NCBI RefSeq assembly: GCF_003438075.1
Contig: NZ_QSTA01000001.1
Coordinates: 372,001 to 436,000 of the forward strand
Direction: 5' to 3'
Length of the DNA: 64,000 nucleotides
DNA from: Eubacterium sp. OM08-24
Lineage (GTDB): Bacteria; Bacillota; Clostridia; Oscillospirales; Acutalibacteraceae
Shown here: one piece after another, positions 1 through 8,587 of the stretch
How the letters are laid out: each line of letters opens with the position of its first letter
Position numbering within the stretch: position 1 is the first letter of the stretch
Program-made: the position numbers and the translations under genes
The notes under the pieces: model-generated
What the model saw: the letters and a program-made list of their open reading frames with translations, nothing else
The model's database searches: none
What the model was told of the DNA's origin: nothing

Positions 1-416
1 CTGAGCTTATTTCAGACTATGATTTTGTGCTTGACTGTACCGACAATTTCAGCAGTAAATTTTTGATAAACGATTACTGTGTAAAGGCAGAAAAGCCGTT
101 TTGTCATGCAGGAGTTGTGGGCTATGAGGGACAGCTTATGACATATATTCCGCATAAGTCACCATGCTATCGCTGCGTTTTTGAAGAAGAACCCAAAGCA
201 GGAGATGTACCCTTGCCAAAGGAAATAGGGGTAATAAGTGCGGCTTGCGGCGTTATAGGAAGTTTGCAGGCTATGGAGGCAATTAAGTTTTTGCTGTCAA
301 AGGGCGAGCTTTTGAGCGGTTATATGCTGATTTACAATGCTTTAAATTCGAGCTTTCGCAAAATAAAGCTCCCGAAACACAACCCGAATTGTAAGGCTTG
401 CGCAAAGCAAGATTAG
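1..416 (+). CDS. ThiF/MoeB/HesA-family adenylyltransferase, 3' part
   Basis: The reading frame is open to the left edge, so the start and the N-terminal ATP-binding part lie outside the window. What remains is the second half of an E1-like enzyme that adenylates the C-terminal glycine of a ubiquitin-like sulfur carrier (ThiS/MoaD type). The segment LDCTDNF is the family's substrate-proximal motif. The pairs CYRC and CKAC, the latter near the C-terminus, are the expected four zinc-binding cysteines. The methionine synthase gene starts 20 bases downstream, which suggests sulfur transfer for homocysteine or methionine rather than thiamine, but that is an inference from context. The family call is firm; the exact member (ThiF, MoeB or an HcyF-like protein) cannot be decided from this fragment. 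Confidence 0.85.
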   Translation, partial: ELISDYDFVLDCTDNFSSKFLINDYCVKAEKPFCHAGVVGYEGQLMTYIPHKSPCYRCVFEEEPKAGDVPLPKEIGVISAACGVIGSLQAMEAIKFLLSKGELLSGYMLIYNALNSSFRKIKLPKHNPNCKACAKQD

Positions 417-435
417 TTAGAATATAGGAGAAATT

Positions 436-2217
436 ATGAATATAAGAGAATACCTTAAAAAGAGTAAGCTTGTTGCAGACGGCTCTTTTGGCACATATTA
501 TTCAACAAAGTATAAGACAGACGATATACCCGAATATTCCAATATTACAAATCCGCAAAGAATTTTTGATATTCATACCGAGTATATAAACAGCGGTGCA
601 AGGCTTATAAGAACTAACACCTTTGCATCAAACACATACTCGCTTGACTGTTCGCTTGAAAAGGTGAAAGAAAATATCAGAGCGGCTTTTGAAATTGCGA
701 AAAAAGCGGTTGATAAAAGCGGAAAAGAAGTATTTATCGCAGGCAATATCGGGCCTGTACCTGCTGTGTTTCAGCCGGATTTTGAGGCTGTCGAGGAGGA
801 ATACTATCAGATAGCCAAAACCTTTGTTGAATTGGGCGTTGAAATTTTATGCTTTGAAACCTTTACGGATAACGAGCATATTTTGCCGGCAATAAAGAGA
901 ATCAAAGATGAGTGCAATCCGTTTATAATCGTGCAGTTCTGCGTAAATCAGTTTGGTTACAGCGAGGCAGGCGAGAGCGCCGAAAGACTTGTGAGCAATA
1001 CCGCATTTTCAAAATGCGTTGACGCCGTAGGTCTTAACTGTGGAGTAGGCCCTGCCCATATGCAGCAAATATTGTCGAGAATAAATCTTAACAATAACTG
1101 CTTTATAACCGCAATGCCAAATGCAGGTTATCCTCTGCTCGTACGCAACCGAGTAAAGTATGCCGACAATCCGCTGTATTTTGCCTCTAAAGTGAGCGAT
1201 ATGGCTTTGATTGGTGCTGATATAGTCGGCGGCTGCTGTGGCACTACTCCCGAATATATTAAAGACCTTGCCGAAACCGTTGATTTAACACCTGCCGTAA
1301 AATCAAGTGAAACGGCAGCTAAAAAAGAATGTGAAAAGCCGATTATAAAAAAGGGCTTTTTCAGAAATACAGACGGTACAATTAAGGATAAAAAGTTAAT
1401 AGCCGTAGAGCTTGCTCCACCGTTTGGTGCTGATGATAAGAAATTGCTTGAGGCGGCACATAGTCTTAAAGGGCTTGGTGTAGATGTGCTTACATTTCCT
1501 GATTCTCCGTCAGGCAGAACAAGAATTGACTCTGTTCTTATGGCTCAAAAGGTTAAAAATGAAACAGGCTTTGATGTAATGCCGCATATCTGTTGCCGAG
1601 ATAAAAACGCTATTGCCATGCGTTCCACATTCCTCGGCGCAAGCATAAACGGGATAAATAATTTCCTTATCATAACAGGCGATCCGATTCCTGTTATGGC
1701 AAGACAGGTAGTAAAATCCGTATTCAATTTTGATTCTGTCGGTCTTATGCGCATTGCAGACGAAATGAACAGCGACTCGCTTAAAAATCAGCCTATCACT
1801 TATGGCGGCGCTATAAATCAAGGCAGACTGAGGATTGAAGCCGAAATAAAGCGTGTGCAAAAGAAAATGGACGCAGGCGCTGAGTTTTTTCTCACTCAGC
1901 CCGTATTTACAGCAGAAGATGCCGAGCGTTTGCGCAGAGTAAAAGAAGAAACGGGCGCAAGAATTTTGTGCGGAATTATGCCGCTGGTAAGCCGTAAAAA
2001 CGCTTTGTTTATGAAAAACGAGATTTCAGGCGTTAATGTTACCGATGAAGTCATTGAGCGTTATCCCGAAAGCACCTCAAGAGAGGACGGGGAAAATATA
2101 GGCGTTGAGCTTGCCAAGGAAATGATTGCTATTACAAAAGACTTTGCAGACGGATACTACTTTTCTTTCCCGTTCAACAGAACATATTTGCTTAAAAGAA
2201 TTATAACCGAAATTTAA
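436..2217 (+). CDS. Bifunctional homocysteine S-methyltransferase / 5,10-methylenetetrahydrofolate reductase
   Basis: This 593-residue protein fuses two methionine-pathway enzymes, like YitJ of Bacillus subtilis. Residues 1 to about 290 form a homocysteine S-methyltransferase barrel; the zinc ligands are visible as Cys202 (in GLNCGVG) and Cys267-Cys268 (in GGCCGTTP). From about residue 305 to the end is a flavin-dependent methylenetetrahydrofolate reductase, shown by VELAPPF, the CRDKN segment and ITGDPIP. The expected role is reduction of methylene-THF and methylation of homocysteine to methionine in the cytoplasm. There is no cobalamin-binding domain, so the methyl donor arrangement differs from full MetH. 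The ATG at 436 follows an AGGAG-like site. It is probably co-transcribed with the ThiF-family gene upstream. The methyltransferase's natural methyl donor is not evident from sequence. Confidence 0.9.
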   Translation: MNIREYLKKSKLVADGSFGTYYSTKYKTDDIPEYSNITNPQRIFDIHTEYINSGARLIRTNTFASNTYSLDCSLEKVKENIRAAFEIAKKAVDKSGKEVFIAGNIGPVPAVFQPDFEAVEEEYYQIAKTFVELGVEILCFETFTDNEHILPAIKRIKDECNPFIIVQFCVNQFGYSEAGESAERLVSNTAFSKCVDAVGLNCGVGPAHMQQILSRINLNNNCFITAMPNAGYPLLVRNRVKYADNPLYFASKVSDMALIGADIVGGCCGTTPEYIKDLAETVDLTPAVKSSETAAKKECEKPIIKKGFFRNTDGTIKDKKLIAVELAPPFGADDKKLLEAAHSLKGLGVDVLTFPDSPSGRTRIDSVLMAQKVKNETGFDVMPHICCRDKNAIAMRSTFLGASINGINNFLIITGDPIPVMARQVVKSVFNFDSVGLMRIADEMNSDSLKNQPITYGGAINQGRLRIEAEIKRVQKKMDAGAEFFLTQPVFTAEDAERLRRVKEETGARILCGIMPLVSRKNALFMKNEISGVNVTDEVIERYPESTSREDGENIGVELAKEMIAITKDFADGYYFSFPFNRTYLLKRIITEI

Positions 2218-2248
2218 TGTAAAATATCTGTAAAGAGTTACAAATTTC

Positions 2249-2277
2249 TTGACAAAATATGATATTTGGTTTATTAT
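2249..2277 (+). promoter_or_regulatory. SigA-type promoter for the speA leader
   Basis: TTGACA at 2249-2254 and TATTAT at 2272-2277 are separated by 17 bases. It lies about 30 bases after the methionine gene and about 390 bases before the speA start, so transcription would begin near 2284 and produce a leader of more than 350 bases. Confidence 0.8.
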
Positions 2278-2283
2278 AAAAAT

Positions 2284-2635
2284 AATGTGAGAGTGAATCT
2301 TACATATTTTAGCGTGAAAAAGATTTCTGTTTTCATGCAAATATATGACCACTTGCATATGCAAGTTAAGCCCATACGGACAGGCGGGTCAGCTGCCGAG
2401 CGTGGCGCAAGCCACATTATTGATTGAGTTAAAAGCTCAAATTTTATAAGTCGATTACTTATCATCAGTGCAACAGCACATCACTTGTGAAACGGTCAAT
2501 AAGAGCAGAACGGTATATTTGCTACATTAGCTCTGAAAACGGAATTCTTCTATTAACTGTCAGCATAAGCGGCAGAAAATAAATCATATATCCGTTATTT
2601 AACAGGTGGTGCATTGTGCCACCTGTTTTTTTGTT
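2284..2635 (+). ncRNA. Structured leader RNA or stand-alone small RNA upstream of speA
   Basis: This gene-free stretch (the gap is 2218-2669) lies between a consensus promoter and an intrinsic terminator. It contains a run of hairpins: 2287-2303 (GTGAGA/TCTTAC), 2312-2338 (9 pairs), a 16-base perfect palindrome ACTTGCATATGCAAGT at 2351-2366, a GNRA-type hairpin GTGGC-GCAA-GCCAC at 2402-2415, 2446-2462 (ATAAGT/ACTTAT) and 2468-2479. The bases ACCACTTG at 2348-2355 can pair with CAGGTGGT at 2603-2610, the 5' arm of the terminator, which would give an antiterminator that competes with the palindrome hairpin. I do not recognise a known riboswitch, 6S, SRP, RNase P or tmRNA signature. It could be a polyamine- or amino-acid-responsive attenuator for speA or an independent small RNA. 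Confidence 0.55.
2601..2632 (+). terminator. Intrinsic terminator at the end of the speA leader
   Basis: AACAGGTGG at 2601-2609 pairs with CCACCTGTT at 2619-2627 and is followed by a run of T to 2632. It sits only about 38 bases before the speA start codon, the usual position of an attenuator. Confidence 0.85.
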
Positions 2636-2669
2636 GCATTATTTTTGATAAGTCGAAAGGGTAATGTAA

Positions 2670-4118
2670 ATGGATATAAACGCACAAAAGAAAGCCCCCG
2701 TATATGAGGCTTTGCAAAAATTTCGCAAACAAAGGGTTGTGCCCTTTGATGTACCCGGTCATAAAAGAGGAAGAGGAAACCACGAGCTTGTTGAGCTGCT
2801 CGGCGAAAAATGCGTTGGACTTGATGTAAACTCAATGAAACCGCTTGATAACCTCTGTCACCCTGTATCTGTAATTCTTGAGGCAGAACAGCTTGCGGCA
2901 GATGCATTCGGCGCAGGTCACGCATTCTTTATGGTAGGCGGTACAACCTCTGCGGTACAGAGTATGATATGGTCAGTGTGCAAAGCAGGCGATAAAATTA
3001 TTTTGCCGAGAAACGTGCACAAAAGCGTTATTAATGCTCTTGTGCTCTGCGGAGCGGTGCCTGCCTATGTAAATCCCGATGTAGATAAAAAAATAGGTAT
3101 TGCGCTCGGTATGGAACTTTGTCAGGTTGAGAACGCAATCAAAGAAAATCCCGATGCAGTGGCTATCCTTGTAAACAATCCGACCTATTACGGAATTGCC
3201 TCTGATTTAAAAGCAATCGTAAAGCTCGCTCATGCTCATGGTATGAAAGTGCTTGCAGACGAGGCGCATGGCACACATTTCTATTTTGGCGAGGACTTGC
3301 CTGTGTCTGCTATGGAGGCAGGCGCAGATATTGCGGCGGTTTCTATGCATAAATCCGGCGGAAGTCTTACGCAAAGCTCACTGCTGCTTACAAACAAAAA
3401 TGTTCGCTGGGAGTATGTGGCGCAGATAATTAATCTTACGCAGACCACAAGTGCAAGCTATTTGCTTATGTCGAGTCTTGATATTTCACGAAGAAATCTT
3501 GCATTACGAGGTAAGGAGTCATTTGCAAAGGTTATGAAAATGGCTGAGTATGCCCGAAATGAGATAAACGAAATCGGCGGCTATTACGCTTACGGCAGAG
3601 AGCTTAACAACGGCAGCAGTGTTTTTGATTATGATGTAACCAAACTTTCAGTTTACACAAGAGATATAGGGCTTGCCGGAATTGAAGTTTACGACTTACT
3701 GCGTGACGAATACGATATCCAGATAGAATTCGGCGATATAGGCAACATACTTGCCTATATTTCAATCGGCGACAGAATACAGGACATTGAAAGACTTGTA
3801 GGTGCGCTTGCCGATATTAAAAGGCTTTATTCAAAGGACAATGCAAAAATGCTTAGTATGGAGTACATTCCGCCTATTGTATCGGCAACACCGAGAGATG
3901 CGTTTTATGCAGACAAAGAAATGCTGCCGATTGAACAGACGGCAGGAAGAATTTGCAGTGAATTTGTTATGTGCTATCCGCCCGGAATACCTATTCTTTC
4001 ACCGGGTGAAATGATTACAGATGAAATTATAGAGTATATTAATTATGCAAAAGCAAAAGGCTGCTCAATGCAGGGTACGGAAGACCCGTATATTGAAAAA
4101 CTTAATGTATTGAAATAA
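2670..4118 (+). CDS. speA: Arginine decarboxylase, PLP fold type I
   Basis: The enzyme is a member of the Orn/Lys/Arg decarboxylase family. At 482 residues it matches the short Gram-positive form without the N-terminal wing domain. DVPGHKRG near the N-terminus and SMHKSGG, with the PLP lysine at about Lys228, identify the family. Arginine rather than lysine or ornithine is inferred as substrate because agmatine deiminase and N-carbamoylputrescine amidase are encoded further down the same operon. It would make agmatine in the cytoplasm, the first step of polyamine synthesis. The ATG at 2670 follows a GAAAGGG site. It is the first gene after the structured leader and its terminator, so readthrough of that leader probably sets expression of the six-gene operon. 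Confidence 0.9.
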   Translation: MDINAQKKAPVYEALQKFRKQRVVPFDVPGHKRGRGNHELVELLGEKCVGLDVNSMKPLDNLCHPVSVILEAEQLAADAFGAGHAFFMVGGTTSAVQSMIWSVCKAGDKIILPRNVHKSVINALVLCGAVPAYVNPDVDKKIGIALGMELCQVENAIKENPDAVAILVNNPTYYGIASDLKAIVKLAHAHGMKVLADEAHGTHFYFGEDLPVSAMEAGADIAAVSMHKSGGSLTQSSLLLTNKNVRWEYVAQIINLTQTTSASYLLMSSLDISRRNLALRGKESFAKVMKMAEYARNEINEIGGYYAYGRELNNGSSVFDYDVTKLSVYTRDIGLAGIEVYDLLRDEYDIQIEFGDIGNILAYISIGDRIQDIERLVGALADIKRLYSKDNAKMLSMEYIPPIVSATPRDAFYADKEMLPIEQTAGRICSEFVMCYPPGIPILSPGEMITDEIIEYINYAKAKGCSMQGTEDPYIEKLNVLK

Positions 4119-4176
4119 AGTTTTTTAAGGTTACTAATAATGCGTTTTGTAAAAAACGAACCAAAGGAGTGTTTAT

Positions 4177-5031
4177 ATGGAATTTTGGTTTTCTGAAAGA
4201 CATACCGATAATGTTGAGCTTTCTATAAGAGTTGAAAAACAGCTATTCAGCGGTCAGAGCGATTTTCAGCGAATTGATGTTTTTGATTCTGTGGAGTTTG
4301 GCAGATTTCTTACTTCAGACGGTAATGTGATTTTCAGTGAGAAAGACGAGTTTACCTACGATGAGATGATTGTTCATGTGCCTATGGCGGTTCATCCGAA
4401 TGTAAAAAAGGTGCTTGTAATCGGCGGCGGCGACGGCGGTGTTGCCAGAGAGCTTTCACATTATGAAGAGATTGAAGTTATAGATGTTGTTGAGCCTGAC
4501 GAGATGTTTGTTGAGGTGTGCAAGGAGTATTTTCCCGACAACTCAAAGGGACTTGATGACGAGCGAGTTAATATATATTATCAGGACGGACTTAGGTTTT
4601 TAAGAACAAGTCATAACGAATATGATTTAATTATTAATGACGCAACCGACCCGTTCGGACACACTGAGGGACTTTTTACAAAAGAGTTTTACGGCAGCTG
4701 CTACAAGGCACTTAAAGATGACGGAATTATGGTATATCAGCACGGCAGTCCTTTCTATGATGAGGACGAGGGTGCTTGCAAGGCTATGCACAAGAGGGTG
4801 TATAGCTCATTCCCGATAAGCAGAGTTTATCAGGCGCATATTCCTACCTGTGCGGCAGGTTATTGGCTGTTTGGCTTTGCATCTAAAAAGTATCATCCGC
4901 TCAAAGACCTTGACGCTAAAAGATGGAACAAGCGTGGCATAAAGACATGGTATTATACAACTAATCTTCACAGAGGCGCTTTTATGCTGCCAAAGTATGT
5001 TGAGGATTTACTTGCAGAAGAAGAAAAATAA
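4177..5031 (+). CDS. speE: Spermidine synthase (polyamine aminopropyltransferase)
   Basis: This 284-residue protein is a Rossmann-fold aminopropyltransferase. The nucleotide-binding loop IGGGDGG is at about residues 82-88. The catalytic region INDATDPFG holds Asp155 and Asp158, matching the DSSDP-type motif of SpeE. The N-terminus (MEFWFSE) is typical of the clostridial form. It would transfer an aminopropyl group from decarboxylated S-adenosylmethionine to putrescine or agmatine. No S-adenosylmethionine decarboxylase (SpeD) is in the window, so the donor must come from elsewhere or the acceptor chemistry differs. A good AAAGGAG site precedes the ATG at 4177. The substrate cannot be fixed from sequence; agmatine as acceptor is a real alternative. 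Confidence 0.9.
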   Translation: MEFWFSERHTDNVELSIRVEKQLFSGQSDFQRIDVFDSVEFGRFLTSDGNVIFSEKDEFTYDEMIVHVPMAVHPNVKKVLVIGGGDGGVARELSHYEEIEVIDVVEPDEMFVEVCKEYFPDNSKGLDDERVNIYYQDGLRFLRTSHNEYDLIINDATDPFGHTEGLFTKEFYGSCYKALKDDGIMVYQHGSPFYDEDEGACKAMHKRVYSSFPISRVYQAHIPTCAAGYWLFGFASKKYHPLKDLDAKRWNKRGIKTWYYTTNLHRGAFMLPKYVEDLLAEEEK

Positions 5032-5055
5032 TTTTATATATTGGAGGAAAACAAA

Positions 5056-6315
5056 ATGAGCAGACTTTTAATTATCGGTTGTGGCGGTGTTGCAGGTGTT
5101 GCAATTCACAAGTGTTGTCAGAACAGCGATGTTTTTACAGAAATTTGCATTGCAAGCAGGACGAAATCAAAGTGTGACGCTATAAAAGCAAAACTTGAAA
5201 ACACAACAAAAACGGTTATTACAACCGCACAGGTAAATGCCGACAGTAAGGACGAGCTTGTGGCTCTTATTAATTCATACAAGCCCGATGCGGTATTAAA
5301 CCTCGCACTTCCGTATCAGGATTTAACAATTATGGACGCCTGCCTTGAAACCAAAACAGACTACATTGATACGGCAAACTATGAACCGGAGGACACAACA
5401 GACCCCGAATGGAAAGCTGTTTACGAAAAACGCTGCAAAGACCTTGGCTTTACCGCTTACTTTGATTATTCATGGCAGTGGGCATATAAAGAAAAGTTTG
5501 AAAAAGCAGGTATTACAGCACTCCTCGGCACAGGTTTTGACCCGGGTGTTACAAGCGTATTTACAGCTTATGCACTAAAGCATTATTTTGATGAAATACA
5601 TTATATTGATATTCTCGACTGCAACGGCGGCGACCACGGCTATCCGTTCGCCACAAACTTTAACCCTGAAATCAATCTTCGTGAGGTATCCGCAAACGGC
5701 TCTTACTGGGAGGACGGCAAGTGGGTTGAAACCAAGCCTATGGAAATTAAGAGAGTATATAACTTTGACGGAGTGGGCGAAAAGGATATGTATCTTCTCC
5801 ACCACGAGGAAATAGAATCACTTGCTAAGAACATTCCAAATGTAAAGCGAATCCGTTTCTTTATGACATTCGGACAGAGCTACCTTACACATATGCAGTG
5901 CCTCGAGAATGTCGGTATGCTTTCTACCGAGCCTGTTATGTATGAGGGCAGAGAAATTGTGCCGATTCAGTTCTTAAAGGCTCTCTTGCCTGACCCGGCA
6001 TCTCTCGGCCCACGCACAAAAGGCAAGACAAATATCGGCTGTATCTTTACAGGCATTAAGGACGGTAAGAAAAAGACAATTTATATCTACAATATGTGCG
6101 ACCATCAGGAGTGCTATAAAGAGGTCGGCTCGCAAGCTGTATCATACACAACAGGTGTGCCGGCTATGATCGGTGCGTCGCTTGTTCTTAGCGGTCAGTG
6201 GAAAAAGCCTGGTGTTTATAATGTTGAGGAGTTTGACCCCGATCCGTATATGGAGGCACTTAATAAATTCGGTCTTCCTTGGGTTGTTGACGAAAATCCC
6301 GTAACAGTTGAGTAA
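5056..6315 (+). CDS. Saccharopine dehydrogenase-like carboxy(nor)spermidine synthase
   Basis: This 419-residue NAD(P)-dependent enzyme begins with the dinucleotide-binding segment LLIIGCGGVAG and belongs to the saccharopine dehydrogenase family. Immediately downstream is carboxynorspermidine decarboxylase, so the protein is assigned as the partner that condenses aspartate semialdehyde with putrescine (or diaminopropane) to carboxyspermidine (or carboxynorspermidine). The ATG at 5056 was chosen because GGAGG lies at 5043-5047; an in-frame TTG at 5041 overlaps that site and is rejected. Genes 5 to 8 of the cluster are tightly packed, which supports an operon. The family call is firm. The specific amine substrate is inferred from neighbours: putrescine is favoured because the same operon makes it. 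Confidence 0.88.
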   Translation: MSRLLIIGCGGVAGVAIHKCCQNSDVFTEICIASRTKSKCDAIKAKLENTTKTVITTAQVNADSKDELVALINSYKPDAVLNLALPYQDLTIMDACLETKTDYIDTANYEPEDTTDPEWKAVYEKRCKDLGFTAYFDYSWQWAYKEKFEKAGITALLGTGFDPGVTSVFTAYALKHYFDEIHYIDILDCNGGDHGYPFATNFNPEINLREVSANGSYWEDGKWVETKPMEIKRVYNFDGVGEKDMYLLHHEEIESLAKNIPNVKRIRFFMTFGQSYLTHMQCLENVGMLSTEPVMYEGREIVPIQFLKALLPDPASLGPRTKGKTNIGCIFTGIKDGKKKTIYIYNMCDHQECYKEVGSQAVSYTTGVPAMIGASLVLSGQWKKPGVYNVEEFDPDPYMEALNKFGLPWVVDENPVTVE

Positions 6316-6319
6316 GCCG

Positions 6320-7447
6320 ATGAAATTTACAGAATTACCAACACCTTGCTATGTAATTGATGAGCAAAAGCTGATAAAAAACCTTGAAATATTAAAAAGC
6401 GTACAAGACAGGACAGGCTGTAAAATATTGCTTGCTCAAAAGGCATTTTCCGCTTTTTGCGTGTATCCGCTTATGAGCAAATATTTGTCAGGCACAACGG
6501 CAAGCGGACTTTATGAGGCAAAGCTCGGATATGAATGTTTCGGCAAAGAAACGCACATTTTCGCACCTGCTTTTAAGGAGAATGATTTTGAAGAGATTTT
6601 AAAAATCTGCGGTCATATTGTTTTTAACTCATTTTCTCAACTTGAAAAATACAGGGATAAATGGCAAAATGCAGATGTAAGCGTAGGCATACGACTTAAC
6701 CCCGAATTTTCCACACAAGAGGGACACGAAATCTATGACCCGTGCGCTTACGGTTCAAGACTTGGGGTTACAAAGGCAAATTTCAGAGAAGATTTGCTTG
6801 ACGGAGTTGAGGGCTTTCACTTTCACACATTGTGCGAGCAAAATTCAGATGATTTGGTGTCTACTTTTAAGGCAGTTGAAGAAAAGTTCGGCAAGTATTT
6901 TTATAACGCAAAATGGCTCAACTTTGGCGGCGGACATCATATTACACGAGATGATTACGATACAAAGGCGCTTGTTGACCTTATAAAGTATGTTCAAAAT
7001 AAATACGATGTTGAAGTTTATCTTGAACCAGGTGAGGCAGCGGCACTGAATGCAGGCTATCTTATTACAGAGGTTATGGACATTGTTCACAACGGACTTG
7101 ATATTCTGATTCTTGATGCATCTGCCGCCTGTCATATGCCTGATGTTCTTGAAATGCCGTACAGACCGCCGCTCAAAAACAGCGGTAAGCCTAATGAAAA
7201 AGCGTTTACTTATCGTTTGTCATCTTGTACCTGCCTTGCAGGCGATGTAATCGGCGATTACAGCTTTGACAGTGAAGTTAAAATCGGTGACAGACTGATT
7301 TTTGAGGATATGGCGATTTACTCAATGGTAAAGAACAATACCTTTAATGGTATGCCGCTGCCGTCAATTGTGCTTATGCATAATGAAGATAACTGCGAGG
7401 TTATAAAAGAATTTTCGTACAACGATTTTAAAGAGAGGCTTTCATAA
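6320..7447 (+). CDS. nspC: Carboxynorspermidine/carboxyspermidine decarboxylase
   Basis: This PLP enzyme has the alanine-racemase-like barrel (fold type III) and is 375 residues long. The start at 6320 gives MKFTELPTPCYVIDE, the usual N-terminus of NspC; the PLP lysine is Lys41 in LLAQKAF. EPGEAA, binding PLP phosphate, and the CHMPDVLEMPYRP block also match NspC. It decarboxylates carboxyspermidine to spermidine, completing the alternative triamine route begun by the upstream dehydrogenase. An in-frame TTG at 6308 would overlap the upstream gene but is a poor fit to family alignments. The start is only four bases after the upstream stop, so translation may be coupled; the ribosome site is weak. 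Confidence 0.92.
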   Translation: MKFTELPTPCYVIDEQKLIKNLEILKSVQDRTGCKILLAQKAFSAFCVYPLMSKYLSGTTASGLYEAKLGYECFGKETHIFAPAFKENDFEEILKICGHIVFNSFSQLEKYRDKWQNADVSVGIRLNPEFSTQEGHEIYDPCAYGSRLGVTKANFREDLLDGVEGFHFHTLCEQNSDDLVSTFKAVEEKFGKYFYNAKWLNFGGGHHITRDDYDTKALVDLIKYVQNKYDVEVYLEPGEAAALNAGYLITEVMDIVHNGLDILILDASAACHMPDVLEMPYRPPLKNSGKPNEKAFTYRLSSCTCLAGDVIGDYSFDSEVKIGDRLIFEDMAIYSMVKNNTFNGMPLPSIVLMHNEDNCEVIKEFSYNDFKERLS

Positions 7448-8587
7448 ATGAGCTTTGAGTATATAAAAAACAAATTTCCGACTGACGATGGCTTTTGTAT
7501 GCCTGCTGAATTTTCAAAACATTCTGCCACCATTATGATTTGGCCCGAAAGACCCGGAAGTTGGTGCTATGAGGCAAAATTTGCCGAAAAGGTTTTTGCG
7601 GAAATTATAGGGAAAATTGCGGAGTTTGAAAAGGTATTTGTGCTTGCAAGCGACAAAAAATTTGCTCACGCAAAGGCTTGCCTTGAAGGTGTTAAAAATG
7701 CGGAAGTTTTGAATATAAATTCCGATGATGCATGGGCAAGGGATACCGCCCCGACTTTTGTTGTAAACAATAACGGCGAAATTCGTGCCATCGACTGGCA
7801 ATTCAACGCATGGGGCGGCGAATATGACGGTCTGTATGCAAATTGGGAGAATGACGATAAAATTCCATATGAACTTTGCAAAACGCTTGGCGTTCCGTTG
7901 TATGACGCACATCCGTTTGTGCTTGAGGGCGGCTCAATTCATACTGACGGAGAGGGCACGCTCATTACAACAGAAGAATGTCTGTTAAGTAAAGGCAGAA
8001 ATCCGCAGCTGACAAAAGCCGAGATTGAAGAAAAGCTAAATAAATACCTCGGTATAAATAAAATAATCTGGCTGCCAAAGGGCATTTATAATGATGAAAC
8101 CAACGGGCATATAGATAACATATGCGCATTTGTCGCTCCGGCAGATGTTGTACTTGCGTGGTGTGATGATGAAAATGACCCGCAATATGCAATATCAAAA
8201 GCGTGCCTTGATATTCTTGAAAATTCAACCGACAATAAAGGAAGAAAGATTAAGGTCCATAAACTGCCTGTTCCGAAAATTCCCGTGACAGTTACCGAAA
8301 ATGATATAAAAGGATATATATTCGAGGACGGTGAGGACACAAGAGAAGTCGGAGAAAGGCTTGCGGCATCGTATGTTAATTTTTATTTTTGCAACGGCGC
8401 TGTAATTTTACCTCAATTCGGCGGTGAAAATGCCGAAAGCGACAGAGTTGCCGCAGAAATTCTTGAAAGAGTTTGTAAAGACAGAAAAATTATTCCGATT
8501 TATGCAAGAGATATTATTGTCGGCGGAGGCAATATTCATTGCATTACACAACAAATTCCGTTTGCCGATAAGGGAGGTAAAATATGA
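7448..8587 (+). CDS. aguA: Agmatine deiminase
   Basis: The 379-residue protein is a guanidine-modifying enzyme of the pentein fold. Landmarks are MIWPERPGSW near the N-terminus, the GHIDN segment with the catalytic His and Asp, and the catalytic cysteine at about Cys365 in GGNIHCITQQ. It hydrolyses agmatine to N-carbamoylputrescine and ammonia, between SpeA and the amidase encoded next. The ATG at 7448 directly abuts the nspC stop codon, and the gene overlaps aguB by four bases. Both points indicate translational coupling within the polyamine operon. It could in principle be a peptidylarginine deiminase-like relative, but the pairing with aguB makes agmatine the clear substrate. Confidence 0.95.
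   Translation: MSFEYIKNKFPTDDGFCMPAEFSKHSATIMIWPERPGSWCYEAKFAEKVFAEIIGKIAEFEKVFVLASDKKFAHAKACLEGVKNAEVLNINSDDAWARDTAPTFVVNNNGEIRAIDWQFNAWGGEYDGLYANWENDDKIPYELCKTLGVPLYDAHPFVLEGGSIHTDGEGTLITTEECLLSKGRNPQLTKAEIEEKLNKYLGINKIIWLPKGIYNDETNGHIDNICAFVAPADVVLAWCDDENDPQYAISKACLDILENSTDNKGRKIKVHKLPVPKIPVTVTENDIKGYIFEDGEDTREVGERLAASYVNFYFCNGAVILPQFGGENAESDRVAAEILERVCKDRKIIPIYARDIIVGGGNIHCITQQIPFADKGGKI

Noticed and set aside
2274..2465. A 63-residue open frame on the minus strand in the speA leader
   Set aside because: It covers the promoter and the hairpins of the leader and has no ribosome site. RNA structure explains the region better, though the frame being free of stops over the GC-rich middle was noted.
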